Below are positions 19,101-27,678 of a stretch of DNA of 64,000 nt, one piece after another (position 1 is the first letter of the stretch; the number at the start of each line of letters is the position of its first letter). This DNA is from Thiothrix subterranea (GTDB lineage: Bacteria; Pseudomonadota; Gammaproteobacteria; Thiotrichales; Thiotrichaceae). Made by a program: the position numbers and the translations under genes. The notes beneath the pieces are model-generated. The model worked only from the letters and a program-made list of their open reading frames with translations, was not told the origin of the DNA and made no database searches. The stretch spans positions 558,001-622,000 of the forward strand of contig NZ_CP053482.1 of the NCBI RefSeq assembly GCF_016772315.1, given 5' to 3'.

Positions 19101-20356
19101 TGGACGGCTACACCGCCGCCAACGAAGCGCAAGTCTTCCAATATGACCCCAACGGCAACCGTACCGCCAAGACTGACAACGGCAACGCCACCGCTTACGG
19201 GCTTCAAGCCAACAGCAACCGCCTAACCCACATCGGCAACACAGCCCAAGCGCAAGATGCCAACGGCAACTTGCTCAACGATGGCACACATGCCTACACC
19301 TACAACGCGCAGAACCGCCTTGCCAGTGTGGACGGCACAACCGCCTACACTTACAACACTGACAACCAGCGGGTGAAGAAAACTTCCAACAACGGTACAA
19401 CCCTATACGCATGGGACAATGACCGCATTATTGGCGAATATGATGGAAGCGGTACAGCGCAACAGGAAACGGTTTACTTCGGTAATACGCCAGTCGCGGT
19501 AATCCAGAACGGCAGCATTCACCGTATCTACGCCGACCAGATTGACACCCCACGTATCATCACCGATGTAACAGGGAAAACTGTTTGGTTATGGGAAAGT
19601 AAACCTTTCGGTGAAACCGCCCCCAACGAAGATCCCGACAAGGATGGTTTGGCTCTGCGTTACAGCCAGCGTTTCCCCGGACAAACTTTTGATGCCGAAA
19701 CAGGGCTGCATTATAACTTCCACCGTGACTACAACCCTGTAACCGGGCGATATGTACAGTCCGACCCAATTGGACTGGATGGGGGAATGAATTCATTTGG
19801 GTATGTGAGGGAGAATCCACTGATATATCTCGACCTACTTGGAGAGAAGACAGCGGTTATTCATAATGGGATGACATCAGGAAATCCATTTGGGCATTCG
19901 GCTATAGCTTTTACAAGGGCAGGGATTTATAGTTTCGGAAACTCCACACCACGAGCTTCATCTTTGATAGGGTATACGGCAAGGGAAATGCCTCGTAGAA
20001 ATACAACGATGACAATTATAAATACAACATATGCGCAAGAGCAAAGAATGCTTTCTTTTATCAACCGTTATTCTGGTAGCATGGAGAGCATTGGTTATTA
20101 TGATAATTGCGCATATAGAACTTCTTCTACATTAGATAAGTTGTACCAAGATTTGAGCTTTTTTCAAAGATTATCACCGACCCCTTGGAGTCCAACTAGA
20201 TTTCCTTATGAGGTTGAAAATATTGCCATTAAGTATATGAAGTCATTCGGTGGAGTAAGGGTTAGTGTTCCTTCTTATAGTGGAACATGGAGTCAACAAC
20301 TTGCTCGAGTGCCAACAGTATTACGTGAGTTTGAACCAGTTTACGCAGGTTACTGA
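16157..20356 (+). CDS. Rhs1: lipoprotein-type YD-repeat protein with papain-like C-terminal toxin
   Basis: A 1399-residue protein. MISRRLLATAVLTALATTAC is a Sec signal ending in a probable lipobox (T-A-C). Residues ~40-1200 are YD repeats (many copies of the type YDxxGNxxxxTDAxG). The core ends in RYVQSDPIGLDGGMNS, with Asp1203 in DPIGL, the usual Rhs autoprocessing boundary. The unique ~190-residue C-terminus has NPFGHSAIAF (His1247), YSFGNSTPRAS and YDNCAYRTSS (Cys1318). A His-then-Cys order recalls permuted papain/NlpC-P60-like enzymes, so a peptidoglycan- or lipid-acting amidase or acyltransferase is a fair guess. The ankyrin gene 4 bases downstream is the likely immunity gene. The toxin region is AT-rich relative to the core. 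Confidence 0.82.
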   Translation: MISRRLLATAVLTALATTACNDNNNNGLNSNDTNATKVASRYYLAPEVAGNSASINGVDVSTGKITYDTNDINTSQLALSRQFSSAGVSPDALGGWQHNYSSSLDAGGISTTEWQGAKSPEYPDAETACESGWQQISSSAYNGQLQTADAVFNAGLCELKLNGTTVARLPVQGSDGNSSYPIHILTRSDGSRITFYEQNGEWATTTREPYQLASTANGWNVTTPDGSVESYNLAGKPDSITNPQGQTTTLSYGSAGQLEKVTSPFGQSLTFSYTDGKLSEAKSAAGTTTYAYGADGKLSQVMLPDGATHSYTYTDGKLDSITDATGAVVARYTYDTEGRVTHTEAAAGTQARAFAYNGAETSVTDVVNNTTDTYAHRIIQSLARATRSTDSTGATDTTEYDANGYLIKTVDKNGLITLTTWNARGLPESTTTAAGTAQARTTVTEWHPQFRKPSKQVEAGNVTLYEYDNEGNLTNKTVGSPTAATNRLSARGAVTQLQAMRSLSSRAALKSAGYEVQESTIAYNSAGQPTETIAPNGAVTSYDYDNQGNQITVTNALNHTSKTLEYDAAGRALKTQDENGLVTTNVYDVAGRLTNSNTNGQTTSYAYDVADRQTQTTYSDGSTSTTAYDNAGNTASTTDAQGTATTYTYDSNGNQLTESLTDASGNTRQTSRRDYNALNQLEKSTDADGNVTTYGYDKAGNQTSVTDAQGRVTTNEYDAQNRLVKTTDPAGGITQYAYDAEGNRTTVIAANGATTTYAYDNFKRMTGETSPDRGNTTNTHDISGNLKTSTDANGNTATHDYDLLNRKVKTTWQDGSTATYSYDTCTNGISRLCTLTDGSGSTTYQYDNEGRITQKTQTIGSVTLTHRYAYTSDGKLQSEILPSGANVGYTYTQDKLTGITLNGQTYMSNIRYNAAGQVSGWQWADGTTYQKTYDANNRLKTFPLGNFTRTLSYDTVGNITGWDDNGDAAKAKHFSYDLLDRLDGYTAANEAQVFQYDPNGNRTAKTDNGNATAYGLQANSNRLTHIGNTAQAQDANGNLLNDGTHAYTYNAQNRLASVDGTTAYTYNTDNQRVKKTSNNGTTLYAWDNDRIIGEYDGSGTAQQETVYFGNTPVAVIQNGSIHRIYADQIDTPRIITDVTGKTVWLWESKPFGETAPNEDPDKDGLALRYSQRFPGQTFDAETGLHYNFHRDYNPVTGRYVQSDPIGLDGGMNSFGYVRENPLIYLDLLGEKTAVIHNGMTSGNPFGHSAIAFTRAGIYSFGNSTPRASSLIGYTAREMPRRNTTMTIINTTYAQEQRMLSFINRYSGSMESIGYYDNCAYRTSSTLDKLYQDLSFFQRLSPTPWSPTRFPYEVENIAIKYMKSFGGVRVSVPSYSGTWSQQLARVPTVLREFEPVYAGY

Positions 20357-20360
20357 TCTT

Positions 20361-20741
20361 ATGAAATACTTGGTTATTCTTCTTGTCATGATTGGCTGTG
20401 CAGTATTTTTCTATAATCGAAACATGTGCCAGAGTAAGTTTGTGACAGCCACTTATACTGGCAATTTGGAGCAAATGATTGAATTATTGAGTTCAGGATG
20501 TGCTGATGTTGATGGTGCAGCCAATGATGATTGGACTCCGTTAACCATTGCGGCTAGAGAGGGGAATGTTGAAGTTATAAAATGGCTTATCATTAATCAT
20601 GCAGATGTAAATAAGAAAGAAGGAGGTGGTAGTACTCCACTAGATTGGGCGATGGATAGAGTAGAGCAAAATCCATCGAAAGAAAATGAGGAAGTTGTGA
20701 GATATTTGAAATCTATTGGTGCAGTTGCTACGCGTTACTAA
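20361..20741 (+). CDS. Ankyrin-repeat protein with N-terminal membrane anchor, candidate immunity to Rhs1
   Basis: A 126-residue protein. MKYLVILLVMIGCAVFFYN is a membrane anchor or signal, possibly with a lipobox-like MIGC. It is followed by about three ankyrin repeats (KFVTATYTGNLEQMIELLSSG, WTPLTIAAREGNVEVIKWLI, STPLDWAM). I choose ATG 20361 because it begins the hydrophobic segment and lies 4 bases after the Rhs1 stop; an upstream ATG would overlap Rhs1. Ankyrin proteins are known immunity partners of polymorphic toxins. The anchor suggests protection in the periplasm or at the membrane. Confidence 0.75.
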   Translation: MKYLVILLVMIGCAVFFYNRNMCQSKFVTATYTGNLEQMIELLSSGCADVDGAANDDWTPLTIAAREGNVEVIKWLIINHADVNKKEGGGSTPLDWAMDRVEQNPSKENEEVVRYLKSIGAVATRY

Positions 20742-20776
20742 TTATGAAGCGCCAATAGCATAATCTGTCACAAAGA

Positions 20777-20806
20777 CCAAAAAGGCTTCTTCGGAAGCCT
20801 TTTTGG
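20777..20806 (+). terminator. Cassette 1 terminator
   Basis: CCAAAAAGGCTTC-TTC-GGAAGCCTTTTTGG, a perfect stem with a T5 run; it also has an A-run upstream and may work in both directions. The same GGCTTCC hairpin closes the other three cassettes. Confidence 0.88.
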
Positions 20807-20857
20807 TGTGCTTCATTCCCCCATCAATAAACCAGACTGAGAATATAGCTTGGCGAG

Positions 20858-22588
20858 GACGAGCGCGAAGTCGAGGCGCAGCCTTGCCCGTTTGAAGATC
20901 GCCCAACGTTGGCGGATTTCCACGGCGAAGTTGAACAGCGTTATAGCGCGTATGTCGCGCCGCCTGAGCCGACCTTGCAACACGCCGATGCGACCAAGAC
21001 GATGGTGAAGGAATGGCGCGAAGTGCCGCGCACGACCTTGTGCGTGCAGGCGCGGGAAGGGCGTTTGTATGTGTTCCTGCCGCCGTTGCATTTCTTGGAG
21101 CATTATCTGGATTTGGTGGCGACGCTGGAAACCACCGCTGCTGAATTGAAGATGCCGATTTTGCTGGAAGGCTACGAGCCGCCGTCTGATCCGCGTTTGA
21201 AGTCGTTCAAGGTCACGCCTGATCCGGGTGTTATCGAGGTGAATATTCACCCGGCGACGACGTGGAAGGAACTGGTTCAGAATACTGAGTTGCTGTACGA
21301 AGAGGCGCGGTTGTCGCGGCTGGGTGCGGAAAAATTCATGCTGGATGGGCGGCATACTGGCACGGGTGGCGGCAATCACGTCACGCTGGGTGCGGCTACC
21401 CCTAGCGATAGCCCGTTCTTGCGTCAACCGGATGTGTTGCGCAGTTTGTTGACGTTCTGGCAGCACCATCCGGCACTGTCTTATCTGTTCTCTGGCATGT
21501 TCTTGGGCCCGACCAGCCAAGCGCCACGGGTGGATGAGGCGCGGGATGAGAGTTTGTATGAGCTGGAAATCGCATTCCAGCAAATGCCGAGCGGACACAA
21601 TGATCAGCCGTGGTTGGTTGACCGTTTGTTGCGTAACTTGCTGATTGATATTACCGGGAATACGCATCGGGCGGAGTTCTGCATCGACAAGCTGTATTCG
21701 CCGGATTCTTTCAGCGGTCGCCAAGGGCTGCTGGAATTCCGTGGCTTTGAAATGCCGCCTCATGCGCGGATGTCGTTGGTGCAGATGTTGCTGATTCGTA
21801 CCCTGATGGTGCGTTTCTGGAACACGCCGTATGCGCATCGGCTGGTGCGTTGGGGGACGGCGTTGCACGACCGTTTCATGTTGCCGCATTACGTGTGGGA
21901 AGACATGAAGGATGTGTGCGCGGACTTGCAGGCGGCGGGTTATCCGTTCCAGTTGGAATGGTTGGCTCCGTTCCACGAGTTCCGTTTCCCGGTGTATGGG
22001 CGCGTGCAATATTGCGGCATTGAGCTGGAATTGCGGGCAGCGTTAGAGCCGTGGAATGTGTTGGGTGAAGAGCTGAGCAGTCAGGGCACGGCACGTTTCG
22101 TGGATTCGTCGCTGGAACGGGTGCAGGTGAAAATCAATGGCTTGACCGATTCACGCTATGTGGTTGCCTGTAATGGGCGGCGTGTGCCGATGAAGGCTAC
22201 GGGCGTGAAGGGTGAATATGTCGCTGGGGTGCGTTTCCGCGCTTGGCAGCCGCCTTCCGCGTTGCATCCGACGATTGGGATTCATGCGCCGCTGGTGTTT
22301 GACATTATTGATACCTGGAATGGGCGTTCGGTGGGTGGTTGCACTTACCATGTGTCGCATCCGGGCGGGCGCAATTCCGAGATCTTCCCGGTGAATGCGT
22401 ATGAGGCTGAAAGCCGCCGCTTCTCGCGTTTCCGTGAGGAGCATACACCGGGCGTGATTGAGCCGAAGTTTTTGTCGGAAGCCACGCGGGCGTTCTATGA
22501 GCATGGGGCGAAGCCGCAGCCGATGAGTCCGCCGCCGGAAGAGGTGAATGCGGATTATCCGTATACGCTGGATTTGCGGCGGGGGTAG
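20858..22588 (+). pseudogene. DUF2126 3' fragment 1
   Basis: Matches parent residues ~544-1119 with an open frame to the stop. Homology begins at GACGAGCG, right after a short unrelated junction. The translated protein differs from the parent at only two residues that I can find (H to Q and I to L in the ELVxNTExLYEE stretch), yet many synonymous bases differ. It has no transglutaminase domain and no ribosome site. An internal ATG at 20909 could give 559 residues, but expression is doubtful behind the cassette terminator. Confidence 0.85.
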
Positions 22589-22615
22589 AAACCCCCTCCT
22601 TTCCCCCATCCCCGA

Positions 22616-22662
22616 CCCTTCCCCCGCCCCTTCGACTACGCTCAGGGAGCGGGGGTGAAGGG
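22616..22662 (+). repeat. REP-like element inside the DUF2126 stem-loop
   Basis: The outer arms CCCTTCCCCCGC and GCGGGGGTGAAGGG are those of the 15967 hairpin. The loop has been replaced by CCCTTCGACTACGCTCAGGG, a palindromic motif of the type found as dispersed REP sequences in many bacteria. Confidence 0.6.
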
Positions 22663-22757
22663 CGTAAGCATCAACTCCGTCATACCTGCCAGTACCGCCT
22701 ATCCGCACAAATCAGCATTAAAAAATAAAATCAATTCAAAAATACTAATAATATATA

Positions 22758-22787
22758 TTGATTTTTTTTTTTGTCATGCCCGTAAAA
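22758..22787 (+). promoter_or_regulatory. Candidate promoter of rhs2 with T11 spacer tract
   Basis: TTGATT at 22758-22763 is followed by an eleven-T run and a degenerate CGTAAAAT -10 region; aligned to rhs1 the spacer is 17 bases. AGGGGC precedes the ATG at 22828. Confidence 0.45.
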
Positions 22788-22827
22788 TGCCCGTCTATCG
22801 AAATAACTAATCCATAGGGGCTACACC

Positions 22828-25800
22828 ATGATCTCACGCCGACTACTCGCCACTGCGGTACTGACCGCGCTCGCCACTACTGCCTGTAATGACAATAATA
22901 ACAATGGTTTAAACTCAAACGACACCAATGCAACCAAGGTTGCCAGCCGTTACTACCTTGCGCCAGAAGTGGCAGGAAACAGCGCATCCATTAATGGTGT
23001 TGATGTTTCCACAGGAAAAATAACGTATGACACAAATGACATAAATACCAGCCAATTGGCATTATCCCGCCAATATTCCTCCGCAGGCGTAAGCCCTGAC
23101 GCATTAGGCGGTTGGCAGCACAACTACAGCAGCAGCCTCGATGCAGGCGGCATCTCTACCACCGAATGGCAAGGCGCAAAAAGCCCCGAATACCCCGATG
23201 CTGAAACCGCCTGCGAATCTGGCTGGCAGCAAATCAGCAGCAGTGCCTACAACGGGCAACTGCAAACCGCTGATGCGGTGTTCAACGCGGGCTTGTGCGA
23301 ACTCAAACTCAACGGCACAACTGTAGCCCGCCTGCCCGTGCAAGGCAGCGACGGCAACAGCAGCTACCCCGTCCATATCCTCACCCGTGCCGACGGTAGC
23401 CGCATCACTTTCTACGAACAAAACGGTGAATGGGCAACCACCACCCGCGAACCTTACCAATTGGAATCGACCGCCAGCGGCTGGAACGTCACCACGCCTG
23501 ACGGCAGTGTGGAAAGCTACAACCTTGCAGGCAAACTCGATAGCATCACCAGCCCACAAGGGCAAACCACTACCCTCAGTTACTACGCTTCGACTTCGCT
23601 CAGCGCGGGGCAACTGGAAACCGTCACCAGCCCATTCGGTCAAACCCTCACCTTCAGCTACACCGACGGCAAATTGAGTGAAGCTAAAAGTGCCGCAGGC
23701 ACGACCACTTACATCTACGGAACAGATGGAAAACTGTCACAAGTTACACTCCCCGACGGCGCTACCCACAGCTACACCTACACCGACGGCAAGCTCGACA
23801 GCATCACCGACGCAACAGGCGCAGTGGTTGCCCGTTACACTTATGATCAAGAAGGGCGCGTCACCCACACCGAAGCCGCCGCTGGCACACAAGCCCGCGC
23901 CTTCGCTTACAATGGCGCAGAAACCAACGTCACCGACGTAGCCAATAACACTACCGACAGCTACGCCCACCGCATTATCCAAAGCCTCGCACGGGCAACC
24001 CGCAGTACCGACAGCGCAGGCGCAGTGGAAACCACCGAATACGACACCAACGGCTACCCCACCAAAACCGTGGACAAAAACGGCTTAATCACCCTGACCA
24101 CATGGAACGCCCGTGGCTTACCCGAATCCACCACCACCGCAGCAGGCACAGCCCAAGCCCGTACCACGGTAACGGAATGGCATCCCCAATTCCGCAAACC
24201 CAGCAAACAAGTCGAAGCGGGCAACGTCACGCTGTACGAATACGACAATGAAGGCAATCTCACCAACAAAACGGTCGGCAGCCCCACAGCCGCCACCAAC
24301 CGCCTTTCCGCCCGTGGAGCCGTTACCCAGCTACAAGCGATGCGCAGCCTCAGCAGCCGAGCCGCCCTCAAATCCGCAGGCTACGAAGTCCAAGAAAGTA
24401 CCATTGCCTACAACAGTGCAGGGCAACCCACGGAAACCATTGCCCCGAATGGTGCTGTCACCAGCTACGACTACGACAATCAGGGCAACCAGATCACCGT
24501 TACCAACGCCCTCAACCACACCAGCAAAACACTGGAATATGACGCTGCTGGTCGCGCCCTCAAAACCCAAGACGAAAATGGTCTGGTCACCACCAACGTC
24601 TATGATGTTGCTGGACGCTTGACAAACAGCAACACCAACGGACAAACCACCAGCTACGCTTACGACGTGGCAGGTCGCCAAACCCAAACGACTTACTCGG
24701 ATGGCAGCACCAGCACCACAGCTTACGACAACGCAGGTAACACCGCCAGCACCACTGACGCGCAAGGCACTGCCACCACCTACACTTACGACAGCAACGG
24801 CAACCAGCTAACCGAAAGCCTCACCGATGCGTCAGGCAACACCCGCCAAACCAGCCGCAGCGACTACAACGCCCAGAACCAACTGGAAAAGTCCACCGAT
24901 GCCGATAGCAACGTGACCACCTACGGCTACGACAAGGCAGGCAACCAAACCAGCGTCACCGATGCCCAAGGGCGCGTGATCACCCACGAATACGATCCAC
25001 AGAACCGTCTGGTCAAAACTACCAATCCCGCAGGCGGCGTGACCCAATACGCTTACGATACCGAAGGCAACCGGACTATGGTTATCGCTGCGAATGGTGC
25101 AAGCACCAGCTACGCCTACGATAACTTCAAGCGTATGACAGGTGAAACTAGCCCTGACAGAGGCAACACCACCTATACCCACGACATCAGTGGCAACCCC
25201 AAAACCAGCACCGATGCCAACGGCAACACAGCCACCCATGACTACGACCTGCTCAACCGCAAGGTCAAAACGACGTGGCAGAATGGCAGCATCGCCACTT
25301 GGGACTATGACAATTGCACCAATGGTATTGGCAGGCTTTGCACCCTCACCGATGGCAGCGGCAGCACTACTTACAGCTATGACAAAGAAGGGCGCATCAC
25401 TCAGAAAACCCAGACCATCGGCAGTGCTACCCTGACCCACCGCTACGCCTACACCGCTGACAGCAAGCTGCAAAGCGAAACCCTCCCCAGTGGTACAACT
25501 ATTGGCTACACTTACCAGCAAGATAAACTCGCTGGGATAAGCATCAATGGGCAAACAACGTACATGAGCAACATCCGCTACACCGCCGCAGGGCAGGTGG
25601 CAAGCTGGCAATGGGCGGACGGCACGACCTACCAGAAAACCTACGATGCCAACAACAGGCTAAAGACTTTCCCATTGGGCAACACCGTTCGTACCCTCAG
25701 CTATGACTCGGTAGGCAACATTACAGGTTGGGATGACAACGGCGATGCCGCCAAAACCAAGCACTTCAGCTACGATTTGCTCGACCGCTTGGACGGCTAC

Positions 25801-27042
25801 ACCGCCGCGAATGAGGCGCAAGCCTTCCAGTACGACCCCAACGGCAACCGCACCGCGAAAATTGACAACGGCAATACCACCGCTTACGCACTCCAGCCCA
25901 ACAGCAATCGCCTGACCCAGATCGGCAGCACTGCCCAAACGCAAGATGCCAACGGCAACCTGCTCAATGATGGCACACACGTTTACACCTACAACGCGCA
26001 GAACCGCCTTGCCAGTGTGGACGGCACAACCGCTTACACTTACAACGCTGATGACCAACGGGTGAAGAAAACCACCCCAACGGGAACGACCCTGTACGCA
26101 TGGGACAACGACCAGATTATCGGTGAATACAGCCAAACCAACCAAAACGGCACAGCAGCACAGGCAACCGAAACGGTTTACTTCGGCAACACACCCGTAG
26201 CAGTCATCCAGAACGGTAATGTTTACCGTATTTATGCCGACCAGATTGAGACCCCTCGTATCATCACCGATGCCAGCGGCAAAACCATCTGGGCATGGGA
26301 CAGCAAGCCGTTTGGTGAAACTGCACCCAACGAAGACCCTGACAAAGATGGCTTAGCACTCCATTACAACCAACGTTTCCCCGGACAGACCTTCGATGCC
26401 GAAACTAGGTTGCATTACAACTTCCATCGTGACTACAACCCGGCAACTGGGCGATACGTGCAGAGTGACCCGATTGGGTTGGATGGGGGGATGAACTCGT
26501 TGACCTATGCCTATGGAAATACTCTTATCGGTATAGATAAGTTAGGTTTAATGGTCAGTGCAGTTATGGATAAAAATGCTCGGTTATTACGAGTGGTAGA
26601 TATAAATAATCCACGCAAAAGCACTACCGTCTTAGCCTTTTCAGGAGGGCAGATTTTTGGTAATGGACAAATAATATCGCCAGGCATTAAACCTGAACAA
26701 AGGTCTGCGCCAAATGGGAGTTACTTCATAACTGAGGATGTAGGTTTGCCTAATGTTAATCATCAAGGTTGGTTTGGATTGCTGGCCAGTGATGGGCGGA
26801 TAGATGATTATGTTTACGAAAATGGAGAGAGGAGATCAGGGATACGCTTACATCCAGGCAGTGTCAGTCATGGCTGTGTAACGGTAGTTGTAGATCCTAG
26901 GCGCGGCGGCTCGGGAAATTGGTCTGGTGTTAGTAATATTGTTTCTTCTACCGGTATTGGAAGTGTTGATTTTATTACTGGGCCTTATTTCTGGAGTTCA
27001 AAACGTAAAGTCAGACATTATGGTTATTTAACAATAAGATGA
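22828..27042 (+). CDS. Rhs2: lipoprotein-type YD-repeat protein with L,D-transpeptidase-like toxin
   Basis: A 1404-residue protein with the same signal peptide and YD core as Rhs1. The boundary Asp1214 is in SDPIGLDGGMNS. The unique ~180-residue C-terminus contains APNGSYFITEDVGLPNVNHQGWFGLL and then RLHPGSVSHGCVTV. The order His1342, Ser1347, His1348, Gly, Cys1350 matches the H-x(n)-S-H-G-C active site of YkuD/Tlde1-type L,D-transpeptidase folds. It therefore probably attacks or modifies peptidoglycan stem peptides in the periplasm of the target. Relative to Rhs1 there is a 5-codon in-frame insertion near 23584-23606 (LSYYASTSLSAGQ). Two small membrane proteins follow as candidate immunity genes. 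Confidence 0.85.
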   Translation: MISRRLLATAVLTALATTACNDNNNNGLNSNDTNATKVASRYYLAPEVAGNSASINGVDVSTGKITYDTNDINTSQLALSRQYSSAGVSPDALGGWQHNYSSSLDAGGISTTEWQGAKSPEYPDAETACESGWQQISSSAYNGQLQTADAVFNAGLCELKLNGTTVARLPVQGSDGNSSYPVHILTRADGSRITFYEQNGEWATTTREPYQLESTASGWNVTTPDGSVESYNLAGKLDSITSPQGQTTTLSYYASTSLSAGQLETVTSPFGQTLTFSYTDGKLSEAKSAAGTTTYIYGTDGKLSQVTLPDGATHSYTYTDGKLDSITDATGAVVARYTYDQEGRVTHTEAAAGTQARAFAYNGAETNVTDVANNTTDSYAHRIIQSLARATRSTDSAGAVETTEYDTNGYPTKTVDKNGLITLTTWNARGLPESTTTAAGTAQARTTVTEWHPQFRKPSKQVEAGNVTLYEYDNEGNLTNKTVGSPTAATNRLSARGAVTQLQAMRSLSSRAALKSAGYEVQESTIAYNSAGQPTETIAPNGAVTSYDYDNQGNQITVTNALNHTSKTLEYDAAGRALKTQDENGLVTTNVYDVAGRLTNSNTNGQTTSYAYDVAGRQTQTTYSDGSTSTTAYDNAGNTASTTDAQGTATTYTYDSNGNQLTESLTDASGNTRQTSRSDYNAQNQLEKSTDADSNVTTYGYDKAGNQTSVTDAQGRVITHEYDPQNRLVKTTNPAGGVTQYAYDTEGNRTMVIAANGASTSYAYDNFKRMTGETSPDRGNTTYTHDISGNPKTSTDANGNTATHDYDLLNRKVKTTWQNGSIATWDYDNCTNGIGRLCTLTDGSGSTTYSYDKEGRITQKTQTIGSATLTHRYAYTADSKLQSETLPSGTTIGYTYQQDKLAGISINGQTTYMSNIRYTAAGQVASWQWADGTTYQKTYDANNRLKTFPLGNTVRTLSYDSVGNITGWDDNGDAAKTKHFSYDLLDRLDGYTAANEAQAFQYDPNGNRTAKIDNGNTTAYALQPNSNRLTQIGSTAQTQDANGNLLNDGTHVYTYNAQNRLASVDGTTAYTYNADDQRVKKTTPTGTTLYAWDNDQIIGEYSQTNQNGTAAQATETVYFGNTPVAVIQNGNVYRIYADQIETPRIITDASGKTIWAWDSKPFGETAPNEDPDKDGLALHYNQRFPGQTFDAETRLHYNFHRDYNPATGRYVQSDPIGLDGGMNSLTYAYGNTLIGIDKLGLMVSAVMDKNARLLRVVDINNPRKSTTVLAFSGGQIFGNGQIISPGIKPEQRSAPNGSYFITEDVGLPNVNHQGWFGLLASDGRIDDYVYENGERRSGIRLHPGSVSHGCVTVVVDPRRGGSGNWSGVSNIVSSTGIGSVDFITGPYFWSSKRKVRHYGYLTIR

Positions 27043-27053
27043 GGTGATTTTAA

Positions 27054-27155
27054 ATGCTTAGGTTTCTTAATTTAACATTAATGTTCGTTGCTTTTTTAGG
27101 AATATTGTCGATGGCATTAATTGTATTGTATTTGGAGTGGGATATAATTCTGTGA
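27054..27155 (+). CDS. 33-residue membrane peptide after Rhs2
   Basis: A short gene with GAGGTG 8 bases before its ATG. It encodes one hydrophobic helix (MFVAFLGILSMALIVLYL) with LEWDIIL at its end. It starts 11 bases after the Rhs2 stop, and its TGA overlaps a GTG that can start the next gene (GTGA). It may be a small immunity component or a leader coupling translation to the next gene. It resembles nothing I can name. Confidence 0.55.
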   Translation: MLRFLNLTLMFVAFLGILSMALIVLYLEWDIIL

Positions 27156-27484
27156 AAAAGACGTGGATTATTGTTGGTGTGATTTACATGTTATTTACAT
27201 GTTATTTTTTTGTCAAAATTTATATGGGGGTTTTTATCCCGGCAAGCCATGTCAACAATGAAAATGTTCGGGATGCGGTTAAGCAAGTATTGTTAGATGA
27301 TTTTAAGGTTTCAGCTTTTGGAGGATATGTGGATTATGAAAATATCAAACAAACCAGCAAAAAATTATCTATTGAAGAACGTAAAGAATTTTTTAAAGCG
27401 ATAAGGCTTTATTCGGATGAATTGGAGACTTCATCAGAGTTTCAAACCATGCTTGATTTGATTGAAAACGATGGAAATTTCTAA
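27152..27484 (+). CDS. Membrane-anchored candidate immunity protein to Rhs2
   Basis: A 110-residue protein. MKKTWIIVGVIYMLFTCYFFVKIYMGVFI is a membrane anchor; the rest is soluble and charged (DDFKVSAFGGYVDYENIKQTSKKLSIEERKEFF). I use the GTG at 27152, which overlaps the TGA of the 33-residue gene; another GTG at 27137 would add five residues. A periplasmic soluble domain fits protection against an L,D-transpeptidase-like toxin. The region is strongly AT-rich compared with the Rhs core. No family is recognised. Confidence 0.6.
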   Translation: MKKTWIIVGVIYMLFTCYFFVKIYMGVFIPASHVNNENVRDAVKQVLLDDFKVSAFGGYVDYENIKQTSKKLSIEERKEFFKAIRLYSDELETSSEFQTMLDLIENDGNF

Positions 27485-27520
27485 AAAATCGACAAATTTT
27501 GGCGTGAGAGGGTGACGTAA

Positions 27521-27547
27521 AATAATCGGAAACGTCTCCCAATTGGC
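27521..27547 (+). repeat. Degenerate copy of the AATAATCGG palindrome
   Basis: The left arm AATAATCGG and loop AAACGTCTC match the element at 27647, but the right arm has decayed to CCAATTGGC. It lies between the immunity gene and the terminator of cassette 2. Confidence 0.5.
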
Positions 27548-27582
27548 AAATCCTGATAGATAGATCATAACCATCACAAACC

Positions 27583-27615
27583 AAAAAGGCTTCCTAGTTC
27601 CTAGGAAGCCTTTTT
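27583..27615 (+). terminator. Cassette 2 terminator
   Basis: AAAAAGGCTTCCTAG and CTAGGAAGCCTTTTT form a 15-bp perfect stem with loop TTC and a T5 tail. It is preceded by GATAGATCATAACC, shared closely with cassette 4 and loosely with cassette 3. Confidence 0.9.
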
Positions 27616-27646
27616 GCTGTGTTTCATTCCCCAATCAACATGTGAG

Positions 27647-27673
27647 AATAATCGGAAACGTATCCCGATTATT
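27647..27673 (+). repeat. AATAATCGG palindrome at the cassette 2 / DUF2126 junction
   Basis: Arms AATAATCGG and CCGATTATT (perfect 9-bp inverted repeat) enclose the 9-base loop AAACGTATC. It ends 5 bases before DUF2126 homology begins. An identical copy sits at 42307-42333. Confidence 0.7.
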
Positions 27674-27678
27674 GATGA

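Noticed and set aside
17000-19300. Repetitive short motifs in the Rhs cores as a possible CRISPR array
   Set aside because: The spacing is coding YD repeats in one open frame with degenerate units, not identical repeats with unique spacers.
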